A DNA stretch of 23,544 bases from CAZTYI01 sp964466185 (GTDB lineage Bacteria > Chlamydiota > Chlamydiia > Chlamydiales > SM23-39), in contig CAYXMS010000025.1 in assembly GCA_964466185.1 (NCBI GenBank), positions 1 to 23,544 of the forward strand. The letters are read 5' to 3'. Every line of letters starts with the position of its first letter. Position 1 is the stretch's first letter. Made by a program: the position numbers and the translations under genes. Below are positions 1 through 6,742 of this stretch, one piece after another. The notes below the pieces were generated by a model that was not told where the DNA came from, ran no database searches, and worked only from the letters and a program-made list of their open reading frames with translations.

Positions 1-53
1 AGAAATTTTACCAAATTAATCAAATTTTTGCTTTAGATTTCAACAGGCCCTTT

Positions 54-93
54 AATTAAACATCCCTCGCCTAAAGGCGAGGGATGTTTAATT
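54..93. terminator. Long perfect hairpin downstream of dnaK, resembling an IS605-type end
   Basis: Positions 54-71 and 76-93 are perfectly complementary (18 bp) around a 4-base loop, TAAA on the plus strand. The core CCCTCGCC/GGCGAGGG is GC-rich and the outer part is AT-rich. On the plus strand it is followed by T-runs at 92-96 and 101-108, so it would work best as a terminator for a rightward gene lying left of the window. It could also end the leftward hrcA-grpE-dnaK transcript, although the minus strand lacks a strong U-run after it. A second, AT-rich hairpin (97-105 with 109-117) lies between it and the dnaK stop. The minus-strand reading of 85-56 matches the transposon right end at 5064-5093 in 27 of 30 bases, so it may be derived from a mobile element. 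Confidence 0.6.
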
Positions 94-146
94 TTTAGAC
101 TTTTTTTTAAAAAGCCTAATCAAAAAAAGTTAGTTATTGATGTGAT

Positions 147-2084
147 TTATTTTTTCTTTTCATCATCAATAATTTCAGCATCGGCTTCTTCTATGTCAGG
201 CTGTTTGCCCTCTTTGTCCTGAGCACCAGCCTTTTCTTTGGTTTGGTTATTAGAAGCAGCACTTTGAGCTTTGGCCAGCTCTTCACCGATTTTTTGCATA
301 TGCTGCTGAAGTTCGGAAGAGGCTGTTTTGATTGCCTGAGTATCTGTGCCTTTAATCGCTTCTTTGACTTTGTCTACCTGAGTTTGAATGCCGGAGACAA
401 TTTCAGACGGCAGCTTGTCTTTAAAATCCTGTAAAGACTTTTCTGCTCTAAAACAAAGGGCGTCGGCTTCGTTGCGGATTTCTATCTCTTCTTTTTTCTT
501 TTTGTCTTCTTCCGCATGAGCCTCAGCTTCTCGGACTTTGTTTTTGATCTCATCTTCAGATAGTCCTGATTTGGCTTCAATTTTGATTTTCTGCTCTTTG
601 CCGGACTGCTTGTCTTTAGCAGAGACATGCAAAATACCATCGGCATCAATATCAAAGGAAACCTCGATCTGAGGAACTCCTCTAGGAGCAGGAGGTATGT
701 CGGTCAAATCAAACCTGCCGATCTCTTTATTGTCCTTGGCCATTGGACGTTCCCCTTGCAGAACAACAATAGTTACAGCCGGCTGGTTGTCAGCTGCCGT
801 GGAAAAGACTTGTTTTTTCTGAGTAGGAATAGTGGTATTGCGCTCAATTAAAGGCGTCATGACATTGCCTAAAGTCTCAATGCCTAAAGTTAAAGGCACA
901 ACGTCTAAAAGTAGAATTTCTTTAGAAACATCGCCTCTTAAAACTCCGCCCTGAATAGCCGCGCCGGAAGCTACAGCTTCATCAGGGTTGATACCCTTGT
1001 TAGGCTCTTTTTTAAACGTTTCTTTAACAGCATTGATCACCGCAGGCATTCTGGTCATCCCTCCAACTAGGATCACATCGTCGATCTGGTCAGCAGAAAG
1101 ACCAGCATCCTTGAGCGCTTTTTCACAAGGAGTTTTGCTGCGGATGATTAAATCATCGCATAGGCTTTCTAATTTGGCCCGGCTCAATGTTAAAGAAAGA
1201 TGTTTCGGTCCTGAAGAGTCCATAGTGATAAATGGCTGGTTAATCTCCGTAGACTGTACGCCGGAAAGCTCGATTTTAGCTTTCTCTGCTGCGTCTTTGA
1301 GCCTTTGCAGGGCCATTTTATCTTTGCTGAGGTCTATGGAATGTTCTTTTTTGAACTCTTCCAAAATCCAGTTCATAATACGGGCGTCAAAGTCGTCGCC
1401 ACCTAAATGGGTGTCGCCATTGGTAGCTAAAACTTCAAAGACCCCTTCGCCAATTTCCAAGATGGAAATATCAAAAGTACCACCGCCTAAGTCATAGACC
1501 GCGAGCTTTTTGTTTTTCTGTTTTTCATCGCTATATCCGTACGCTAAAGCTGCAGCTGTCGGCTCGGGAATAATACGCTTCACTTCAAGCCCGGCAATTT
1601 TACCAGCATCTTTGGTGGACTGCCTTTGCGAGTCGTTAAAATAAGCGGGAACTGTAATAATTGCTTCAGTGACTTTTTCTCCTAAATAGCTTTCAGCGGT
1701 TTCTTTCATCTTGGTTAGAATTTGAGCGGATGCTTCTTCAGGAGTAATCTGTTTGCCATTGATCTCAAAAACAACTTCCCCATTCTTGCCTTCTACAACT
1801 TTATAGGGAACGGTCTTGATCTCTTCTTTGACTTCGCTGAACTTGCGTCCAATAAAACGCTTGGTAGAAAATAAAGTTTTTTCAGGATTGGTTACGGCTT
1901 GCCTTTTGCCTAAAGTTCCGACTGTTCTTTCCCCGTCTTTATAGGAAATTACAGACGGAGTTGTACGGCTGCCTTCCTGGTTGGCAATCACCACTGCGCT
2001 GCCGCCTTCCATAATAGCGACACAAGAGTTGGTAGTGCCAAGGTCAATACCGATAATTTTACTTTTTTTATTTTTATTATTCAT
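147..2084 (-). CDS. dnaK: Molecular chaperone DnaK (Hsp70)
   Basis: Cytosolic ATP-dependent Hsp70 chaperone that works with DnaJ and the nucleotide exchange factor GrpE to fold and protect proteins. At 645 residues it is full length. The N-terminal ATPase motif IGIDLGTTNSCVAIMEGG is at about residues 11-28, the second phosphate-binding motif YDLGGGTFDIS near 200, and the adenosine motif ILVGGMTRMPAV near 345. The substrate-binding domain (GERPMAKDNKEIGRFDLTDI) is followed by a helical lid and the usual acidic end (EEADAEIIDDEKKK). Many stretches match chlamydial DnaK as I remember it, including the KHLSLTL and SSTEINQPF-type segments. It is the last gene of hrcA-grpE-dnaK, starting 4 bases after grpE ends. 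An AAGGAT ribosome site lies just before the ATG. HrcA control is expected through the CIRCE site at 4013-4039. Confidence 0.98.
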   Translation of the reverse strand: MNNKNKKSKIIGIDLGTTNSCVAIMEGGSAVVIANQEGSRTTPSVISYKDGERTVGTLGKRQAVTNPEKTLFSTKRFIGRKFSEVKEEIKTVPYKVVEGKNGEVVFEINGKQITPEEASAQILTKMKETAESYLGEKVTEAIITVPAYFNDSQRQSTKDAGKIAGLEVKRIIPEPTAAALAYGYSDEKQKNKKLAVYDLGGGTFDISILEIGEGVFEVLATNGDTHLGGDDFDARIMNWILEEFKKEHSIDLSKDKMALQRLKDAAEKAKIELSGVQSTEINQPFITMDSSGPKHLSLTLSRAKLESLCDDLIIRSKTPCEKALKDAGLSADQIDDVILVGGMTRMPAVINAVKETFKKEPNKGINPDEAVASGAAIQGGVLRGDVSKEILLLDVVPLTLGIETLGNVMTPLIERNTTIPTQKKQVFSTAADNQPAVTIVVLQGERPMAKDNKEIGRFDLTDIPPAPRGVPQIEVSFDIDADGILHVSAKDKQSGKEQKIKIEAKSGLSEDEIKNKVREAEAHAEEDKKKKEEIEIRNEADALCFRAEKSLQDFKDKLPSEIVSGIQTQVDKVKEAIKGTDTQAIKTASSELQQHMQKIGEELAKAQSAASNNQTKEKAGAQDKEGKQPDIEEADAEIIDDEKKK

Positions 2085-2088
2085 AGTT

Positions 2089-2748
2089 TTATCCTTGGTT
2101 TTTGGTTTGTAAATCTTCTTTTTTATGATTGTCTTCTTTGGCTACGGGTTTTTTGGCCACTTTGACTTTAGCCGGCTTAATGACTCTTTTTTCACTTTTA
2201 TAGCCTTTGGCAAACTCTTCTAAAATTGTGCCGTCTAAATGGTTGTTGGTTTCTACAATTTCCATAGCCTCATGTAAGTATGGATCAAAATGGTTGCCTT
2301 CCGAATGGAAAGCTACAATGCCGTGGTTGTAAAGCACGTCTTTGAACTGGTTGATAATCATTTGAAAGCCCGAAGCCCATTTTTTGACCTCTTCCGAAGA
2401 AGTGGTCGCAAACTTGAGTGCATTTTCAAAATTGTCCAGTACCGGTAAAAACTCGGAAATGGTATTTTCTACCATAAAACGCATAGATTCTAATTTTTCT
2501 TTTTGCAGACGCTTTCTTAAATTTTCCATTTCTGCTAAACTGCGTAAATACTTGTCTTGATAATCAGGCTGCTTTTCCGCCTCTTTAGTTTTTTTGGCTG
2601 CTTTGTTTTCTTTTTGCTGTTCTTTGCTAGCCGGTTGCTTTTCAGCAGCATTTCTGTCGGCTACTTTTTGCACGGTTTCTTTTTCTTGTGAAAATTCTTC
2701 CTCAAGCCTGTCTTGTCCTTGATTTGGAAATTTTTCTTGGCTTTGCAT
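2089..2748 (-). CDS. grpE: Nucleotide exchange factor GrpE
   Basis: Homodimeric exchange factor that releases ADP from DnaK and thereby resets the chaperone cycle. The protein is 219 residues. Residues 1 to about 60 are a Lys/Glu/Gln-rich, probably disordered or coiled segment. The long dimer helix follows (YLRSLAEMENLRKRLQKEK, about 69-87), then the segment leading into the beta-domain (FLPVLDNFENAL) and the C-terminal beta-domain with the family-typical FDPYLHEAM and GY..E.RVIKPAKVKVAK pattern. The Lys-rich tail after it is family-normal in character but longer than in E. coli. A good ribosome site (AAGGAG) precedes the ATG. The gene sits between hrcA (34-base gap) and dnaK (4-base gap), so the three are very probably one transcript. 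Confidence 0.96.
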   Translation of the reverse strand: MQSQEKFPNQGQDRLEEEFSQEKETVQKVADRNAAEKQPASKEQQKENKAAKKTKEAEKQPDYQDKYLRSLAEMENLRKRLQKEKLESMRFMVENTISEFLPVLDNFENALKFATTSSEEVKKWASGFQMIINQFKDVLYNHGIVAFHSEGNHFDPYLHEAMEIVETNNHLDGTILEEFAKGYKSEKRVIKPAKVKVAKKPVAKEDNHKKEDLQTKNQG

Positions 2749-2782
2749 TTTTTAGCTCCTTATCATTTTTTTATTTTTAAAT

Positions 2783-3970
2783 TTAATCAGTTTCTAAATT
2801 TCCGGTTTTAAAACTAGTAGTTTTTAAGCCGCTTTTATTTTCTAATAAAATAGATTTGCTTTCTTGAAAAACGGCGCTGCTAAAATGACCGGGCCCAAAA
2901 GGTATTTTTAGTTTGGCTACGCTTTTGCTGAGAATTTCTGACAGTTTTTTAGCGAAATTCTCCAAAAGTCCAAATAATAGGCGGTAATTGACTCTTTTAG
3001 GCACTAAAATAGCAAAAGAACCAACAGGTAAAGAACCGATTTTATAGGGGGCGCCAATAATGGCAATTTCAGATAGGTTGTGTCCAAAAATATTTAGCTC
3101 TTCGGCTATCCAGCAAGTTAAATGGTTTAGTTTGAGGCTTTCCTTTAAAATGGTTTCCATTTGGCTTTGGTCTTCAAAAAGCGTTAGTATTTTAGTCAGC
3201 TGAAGAGGGTCGGAAAATTGTTTGTTTTGAATTAGTTTGGCCAGTCCTGTACGGTAAAATAGCTCTTTTTTGCCATAGCTGGAAATTTGCCTTAACATAA
3301 TTTCAGCATAGAATTTCTGGGCAATTTTACTGAGCTTTTCATTTTTTTTATCAAAAGCGGTTTTGCCGATCTTCCAGAGTAGAAACTTTTCAATATGTTT
3401 CAACTCGTCATCGGTTAGTTTTTGACTGGTGTAAAGCATTTCAGTTTTAATCTCGCCGAAATCAGTTAAAAGCAACGCTAAAATTTTTTCTTCATCTATC
3501 CTGAAAAGCTTGATCGTCTGAATAAAATCCTGATCAAAGTATGGCGTTAATAAAAAAACAGCGCCGCCTGTCAGTTCGGAAATTTTCTCGGCGCTTTTCT
3601 CTAAAAGAGCAATCACTTCTTTATTGTTCAGCTGTAAAGTACTAAAAAAGCTTTCAATTTCTTTTTTGACTTTTTTTGGTTTTTCCATGGCCAGATTGAC
3701 ATATTCTCGAAAAGCTTTGGTAGTAGGAACCCGTCCTCCTGAAGCATGCTGCTGGGATAAAAAGCCCATGGTTTCCCATTTGGCAAAATAATTGCGGATC
3801 GTCGCTGGAGAGACGTAGTCAAAGCCGTTTTCCTGAAGCGTTTGCGAACCTACCGGTTTGCCTGTCTTAATATATAAGTCGACAAGCCCCAGTAAAACAG
3901 CTTTTTCTCTTTCTTTTTTAGATGGTTTTTTGTCTAATGCCATGGATAAAAAAAAATGTTTAAATTTCAT
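2783..3970 (-). CDS. hrcA: Heat-inducible transcription repressor HrcA
   Basis: DNA-binding repressor of class I heat-shock genes that recognises the CIRCE inverted repeat. A winged-helix domain covers about residues 17-95, with the family-typical YIKTGKPVGSQTL, SPATIRNYFAKWE and GGRVPTTKAFREYV segments. The dimer and regulatory domains follow. The protein is 395 residues, longer than the roughly 340 typical outside chlamydiae; chlamydial HrcA is known to carry a C-terminal extension, and the last 40 or so residues here (after IPFGPGHFSSAVF) fit that. The chosen start at 3970 has no Shine-Dalgarno sequence. An internal ATG at 3940 (MALDKKPSK...) would remove 10 residues and also lacks one. 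First gene of the operon and almost certainly autoregulated through the CIRCE site 43 bases upstream. Confidence 0.95.
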   Translation of the reverse strand: MKFKHFFLSMALDKKPSKKEREKAVLLGLVDLYIKTGKPVGSQTLQENGFDYVSPATIRNYFAKWETMGFLSQQHASGGRVPTTKAFREYVNLAMEKPKKVKKEIESFFSTLQLNNKEVIALLEKSAEKISELTGGAVFLLTPYFDQDFIQTIKLFRIDEEKILALLLTDFGEIKTEMLYTSQKLTDDELKHIEKFLLWKIGKTAFDKKNEKLSKIAQKFYAEIMLRQISSYGKKELFYRTGLAKLIQNKQFSDPLQLTKILTLFEDQSQMETILKESLKLNHLTCWIAEELNIFGHNLSEIAIIGAPYKIGSLPVGSFAILVPKRVNYRLLFGLLENFAKKLSEILSKSVAKLKIPFGPGHFSSAVFQESKSILLENKSGLKTTSFKTGNLETD

Positions 3971-4012
3971 GTTTCAATTCTAACATAGCCCGGTCCGGCA
4001 AGCAAGAAAAAA

Positions 4013-4039
4013 TTAGCACTTATAGTAAAAGACTGCTTA
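4013..4039. promoter_or_regulatory. CIRCE operator upstream of hrcA
   Basis: Left arm TTAGCACTT, a 9-base spacer, right arm GACTGCTTA. The CIRCE consensus is TTAGCACTC-N9-GAGTGCTAA, so the left arm matches 8 of 9 and the right arm 7 of 9, with exactly the canonical spacing. Its place just upstream of hrcA is where HrcA should bind. On the minus strand a possible -10 (TATAAG, 4024-4019) lies inside the operator. A second candidate promoter, TTGCTT (4005-4000) with a 17-base spacer and TAGAAT, lies between the operator and the ATG at 3970 and would give an almost leaderless message. The site also faces the divergent gene at 4210. Confidence 0.85.
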
Positions 4040-4092
4040 ATTATTTATTTAAGTTTTTAATATATAGAGTCTTAGGGTGCATGATTTTTTAA

Positions 4093-4122
4093 TTGGCTTT
4101 GGGTCTGAAAAACCGTTAATAA
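4093..4122 (+). promoter_or_regulatory. Candidate sigma-66/sigma-70-type promoter for the orphan gene
   Basis: TTGGCT (4093-4098) is followed 17-18 bases later by TTAATA or TAATAA (4116-4122). The predicted start would give a leader of roughly 80 bases before the ATG at 4210. The region is very AT-rich, so chance matches are easy, and this is only a suggestion. Confidence 0.3.
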
Positions 4123-4145
4123 TTAATTCCAAAAAAATTACTTTT

Positions 4146-4209
4146 CAAATTTTCAAAAAATTTGTAACCTTGTTCCCAAGTTTTTTAAAATTTAAATGGA
4201 GGATCCATT
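4146..4209 (+). promoter_or_regulatory. Structured 5' leader with the ribosome site inside a hairpin
   Basis: Two short hairpins lie in the predicted leader of the 4210 gene. The first is CAAATTTT (4146-4153), loop CAA, AAAATTTG (4157-4164). The second is AATGGA (4195-4200), loop GGA (4201-4203), TCCATT (4204-4209), and ends exactly at the ATG. The strong Shine-Dalgarno GGAGG (4198-4202) sits in the stem and loop of the second hairpin. Folding would mask the ribosome site; with only 6 bp and a 3-base loop it would be weak and could melt with temperature or with ribosome binding. Confidence 0.4.
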
Positions 4210-4779
4210 ATGAACGTTTCAGGTTTTATAGGAAGTGTTAGATATGAAATAGAAAGAGCATTGGTAAATGATAACAAAGCATGTTTGCATGGTAAAATTA
4301 ATAAATGGGCTTTTTCTAAGGTTTCTACTGATTATAATAAAGTTCAAAGAACAGCTCTAAATATCGCTAAAGGCGTTTTAGGCATTATAGCTCATGTTTT
4401 TGCCTTAGTGCCAACAGTAGCGGGAGGTTTATACTTCGGTGCTCGTAATAGCTGGGATGGAGCTAGTAAACAAATCAGCAAATTATGGTCAAAAATTCAT
4501 GCTCCCAAAGAAGCAGTGGATAAACCAGCGACTGGTCCTCAGGTAGGTGAAACTCGTGTGGGTTCAGTTAGAAATTTTGTTGGAAATGTGTTGTTCAGAA
4601 AAAATACAGGGAAAAAGTCAGAAGACCAATGGAAGGTTTTTATACAAGCAAATCCTGATCTGAAAACAGTTGATTATAATAAAGTAAGAATGGATTTTGA
4701 TAACGCTGAAGTTGGTGATAAAACATTTTTAGACTGGTTAAAAGAGCAGAATACTGAGAGGCTAGTTAATTTAGCTTAA
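4210..4779 (+). CDS. Orphan protein of unknown function, possible membrane or secreted protein
   Basis: I do not recognise this 189-residue protein. It is likely a real gene: it has a near-perfect ribosome site (GGAGG, 7 bases before the ATG), an isolated position with its own promoter region, and a strong intrinsic terminator 65 bases after the stop. The N-terminal 55 residues are polar. A hydrophobic stretch from about residue 57 to 81 (ALNIAKGVLGIIAHVFALVP then TVAGGLYFGA) could be one membrane helix or a tight hairpin. The rest is polar and ends in a predicted helical, charged segment (FLDWLKEQNTERLVNLA). No signal peptide cleavage site or enzyme motif is evident. In an obligate intracellular bacterium, a lineage-restricted protein with an internal hydrophobic patch could be a type III-secreted or inclusion membrane protein, but its patch is shorter than the two-lobed segment usual for Inc proteins. 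That role is inference only. Confidence 0.75.
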   Translation: MNVSGFIGSVRYEIERALVNDNKACLHGKINKWAFSKVSTDYNKVQRTALNIAKGVLGIIAHVFALVPTVAGGLYFGARNSWDGASKQISKLWSKIHAPKEAVDKPATGPQVGETRVGSVRNFVGNVLFRKNTGKKSEDQWKVFIQANPDLKTVDYNKVRMDFDNAEVGDKTFLDWLKEQNTERLVNLA

Positions 4780-4844
4780 TCACTAACATAAATTTAAAAA
4801 GCTTGGTTTAACTTTTAGATAATTTATTATTTAATAGTGAGTTT

Positions 4845-4881
4845 AAAAACAGCGGTAAAAAAAATACCGCTGTTTTTTTTT
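4845..4881 (+). terminator. Rho-independent terminator of the orphan gene
   Basis: AAAAACAGCGGTA (4845-4857), a 7-base A loop (4858-4864) and TACCGCTGTTTTT (4865-4877) form a perfect 13-bp stem. The T-run at 4873-4881 completes a classic intrinsic terminator. It begins 65 bases after the stop at 4779. Being symmetrical in its A and T flanks, it could also stop leftward transcription. Confidence 0.93.
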
Positions 4882-4885
4882 ATGG

Positions 4886-5020
4886 TGTAGGAAGAATAAT
4901 AAAATACCTCTTGGACAAAGAGAATATGTTTGCGAATGCGGACTGAGGATTGACAGAGATCTAAATTCAGGGATAAATGTCAAAATCAATAGCTTAAAGG
5001 CCGCCGGTGCGTCGGTCTAA
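4886..5020 (+). pseudogene. tnpB: 3' remnant of an IS200/IS605-type tnpB gene
   Basis: Reading codons in the frame that ends in TAA at 5018-5020 gives ...RKNNKIPLGQREYVCECG, LRIDRDLNSGINVKINSLK, then AAGASV-stop. This is the C-terminal end of a TnpB/IS605 OrfB protein: the second CxC-type pair of the zinc ribbon (CECG) followed by the DRDLN..IN block, which carries the last RuvC-type catalytic aspartate. Everything before about residue -45 is missing. The frame upstream runs straight into the terminator of the neighbouring gene, and the first zinc-ribbon cysteine pair is reduced to at most one Cys (4886-4888). The remnant cannot be functional as a nuclease. After the TAA the frame stays open to 5129 (TRNPSPLGEGGSNF...), typical of how the TnpB frame overlaps its RNA end. 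Confidence 0.85.
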
Positions 5021-5093
5021 AGCCTGGGGAGCTGCCGGGGTTGCTCGGAGCCACGAACCAGGAATCCTTCGCCTTTAGGCGAGGGAGGTTCAA
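5000..5093 (+). ncRNA. Remnant omega-RNA 3' region and right end of an IS605-type element
   Basis: In IS605-type elements the omega-RNA (reRNA) that guides TnpB covers the end of tnpB and stops at the right end of the transposon, with the guide read from flanking DNA. Here 5000-5093 is distinctly GC-rich against its surroundings and ends in the typical terminal hairpin: CCTTCGCC (5066-5073), loop TTTA, GGCGAGGG (5078-5085), one G-T pair, then AGGTTCAA. If transcribed, the guide would begin at about 5094 (ATTTTGTACACC...). The 5' part of the scaffold cannot be checked by eye, and no promoter is visible, so activity is doubtful. Confidence 0.45.
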
Positions 5094-5132
5094 ATTTTGT
5101 ACACCATACCACATGGTATTTGCAAGAATAGA

Positions 5133-5456
5133 CTAAATTGTTGTTCGTTCAATGACTCGGTGCAGTTTGTGCAGCCTGGCCCAGGCTGCTAGCGTTGCCT
5201 GGCAGATTTTATATAAAAGAAAAATGGCTAAAAAGACTAATAATAAAAGTCTGATTGAATTTAAAAAGATCGCGCTTTGGTCTAAAATAATAAATAGGAT
5301 CAAGGAAAGGGCGACGGTTTTTTTTGCTCCATTTACTGCTGAAGCAATCTGCTCGGGCAGCTCTGATTTGTAAAATTCAGAAGAAGACCTTTTTTTGATA
5401 AGACGCTTTTTAATCAGCTCTTTGATTGTTTTTTTGGCTTTTTCCGGCTTTTTCAT
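5133..5456 (-). CDS. Small two-helix membrane protein downstream of serS, possibly truncated
   Basis: A 107-residue protein with a basic N-terminus (KKTIKELIKKRLIKKRSSS) and two adjoining membrane helices at about residues 47-63 and 67-88 (VALSLILFIILDQSAIFL; IRLLLLVFLAIFLLYKICQ), then a short basic tail ending HRVIERTTI. Its ATG overlaps the serS TGA (5453-5456), so it is translationally coupled to serS and very likely in the same transcript. I do not recognise a family securely. Some chlamydial membrane proteins near serS (VIT/CCC1-like or hypothetical) are longer, and the stop lies only 25 bases from the transposon remnant on its 3' side. A C-terminal truncation caused by that insertion is therefore plausible, but it is inference. 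Confidence 0.65.
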   Translation of the reverse strand: MKKPEKAKKTIKELIKKRLIKKRSSSEFYKSELPEQIASAVNGAKKTVALSLILFIILDQSAIFLNSIRLLLLVFLAIFLLYKICQATLAAWARLHKLHRVIERTTI

Positions 5457-6742
5457 GATAAATGTTTAGGTTTTAAAACCGTTATTTCTTCTTCTAAATA
5501 TTTATGTAGGATTTTTGGTAAAACTACAGAGCCGTCTTCTTGCTGGTTATTCTCTAAAAGAGCTACCATTAATCGGGAAGTGGCAACTCCGGAACCGTTT
5601 AAAGTATGCACCAGCCGAGGTTTTTCATTGTTTAGCTTATAGCGGATCTTAGAGCGTCTGGCTTGGAAATCAGTGCAGTTAGAAACAGAAGAGACTTCAT
5701 AATAGCGGTCCTGCCCCGGCAGAAAAACTTCCACATCCACAGTTCTGGCAGCTGGAAAAGACATGTCTCCGGTAGTTAGTAACATGTTGCGGTAATGCAA
5801 GTTTAAACCCTCTAAAATTTCATTCGCCGATAAAACAAGCTTTTCAAAGGCTTTTTCACTCTCTTCAGGCTTGGTAAAAGCAAATAGCTCTACTTTGTTA
5901 AACTGATGCATGCGGATTAGCCCTCTTTCCTGCTTGCCGGCGGCGCCGGCTTCTCTGCGGAAACAGGGTGTATAGGCAACATAAAAATAAGGCAGATCTT
6001 CAGCTGGCAGAATTTCATTGGCATGCATGCCGTTTAAAATCACTTCGGCTGTAGGTATTAAATATAAATGATAGTCCTCATCTTTGATCTTGAAAAGCTG
6101 GTTTTCAAATTTTGGCAGCTGGCCTGAGCCCTGCATAGTCTCCGGACGGCATAAAAGCGGAGACATGATAGGAATAAAGCCATTTTTAATGTGCGTGTCT
6201 AACATGTAATTAATCAAGGCCCATTCCAGCTTAAAGCCCAAATTAGTATATAAAGGCCAGCCCGCGCCTGAAATATTGGCAGCCTTTTCAAAATTGAAAA
6301 GTTTCAGTTTCTGATTGAGCTCTAAATGGTTCTTAAAAGAAAAATCAAATTTTCTTTTTTCGCCGAAAACCTTGATTTCCTGGTTGTCTTTAGGATCAGG
6401 GGATACCGGTATATCGTCAAAAGGCAGGTTGGGTAGATCTAAAAGTAAAGCATTTTTTTCTTCTTCTGCAATTTTTAAAGTAGCTTCTAATTGGATAGCT
6501 TTCTGTTTCAGAGCTTCCATTTCTTTTAAAATGGGCGCTATGAGCTTTTTATCGCCCTTTTTCCGGCCGATCTCTTTAGAGGCCTGGTTTTGCTTCGCCT
6601 TGATGTTTTCGGTTTCAGTTTTAAGCTGTCTGGCTTTTTCATCTAACTTTAAAAACTTGTTTAAATCTATAGATGCATCTTTGGCTTTAAGCCTGGTTTC
6701 ACTCTCTTGCGGGTTTTCCCTGAGCTTTTTTAAGTCCAGCAT
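5453..6742 (-). CDS. serS: Seryl-tRNA synthetase
   Basis: Class II aminoacyl-tRNA synthetase that charges tRNA-Ser (and tRNA-Sec where present) with serine in the cytosol. At 429 residues it has the normal length. Residues about 28-100 form the antiparallel coiled-coil arm that grips the tRNA. The catalytic domain shows motif 2 (CFRREAGAAGKQERGLIRMHQF, near 260-280) and motif 3 (NGSGVATSRLMVALLENNQ, near 377-395). Motif 3 reads GVATSR where many bacteria have GLAVGR, but the ATP-binding Arg is kept. The second gene overlaps its stop by 4 bases. The promoter must lie in the AT-rich spacer right of 6742; no strong ribosome site is apparent. Confidence 0.97.
   Translation of the reverse strand: MLDLKKLRENPQESETRLKAKDASIDLNKFLKLDEKARQLKTETENIKAKQNQASKEIGRKKGDKKLIAPILKEMEALKQKAIQLEATLKIAEEEKNALLLDLPNLPFDDIPVSPDPKDNQEIKVFGEKRKFDFSFKNHLELNQKLKLFNFEKAANISGAGWPLYTNLGFKLEWALINYMLDTHIKNGFIPIMSPLLCRPETMQGSGQLPKFENQLFKIKDEDYHLYLIPTAEVILNGMHANEILPAEDLPYFYVAYTPCFRREAGAAGKQERGLIRMHQFNKVELFAFTKPEESEKAFEKLVLSANEILEGLNLHYRNMLLTTGDMSFPAARTVDVEVFLPGQDRYYEVSSVSNCTDFQARRSKIRYKLNNEKPRLVHTLNGSGVATSRLMVALLENNQQEDGSVVLPKILHKYLEEEITVLKPKHLS

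Larger units (their letters stand above)
4881..5108. mobile_element. IS200/IS605-family transposon remnant
   Basis: The region holds the tnpB 3' remnant and an intact-looking right-end hairpin, but no tnpA and no recognisable left end. It is bounded by a 9-bp inverted repeat, TATGGTGTA (4881-4889) and TACACCATA (5100-5108). That is not a feature of IS605 elements, which lack terminal inverted repeats, so it is either chance or a sign of a later rearrangement. The left boundary coincides with the T-run of the terminator at 4845-4881, and the right boundary lies 25 bases from the end of the 5133-5456 gene. Confidence 0.75.

Noticed and set aside
1..59. Short open plus-strand frames at the left edge that could be the end of a rightward gene (for example a frame ending TAA at 57-59)
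   Set aside because: Only up to 19 codons are visible, and two plus-strand frames are open over a similar length, so a coding claim cannot be supported; the hairpin with T-runs at 54-108 keeps the possibility open.
988..1497. 169-codon open frame opposite dnaK
   Set aside because: It lies wholly antisense to highly conserved dnaK codons and encodes no recognisable protein.
4849..5100. CRISPR-like or toxin-antitoxin locus
   Set aside because: No spaced direct repeats or small paired genes; the content is explained by a terminator and an IS605-type remnant.
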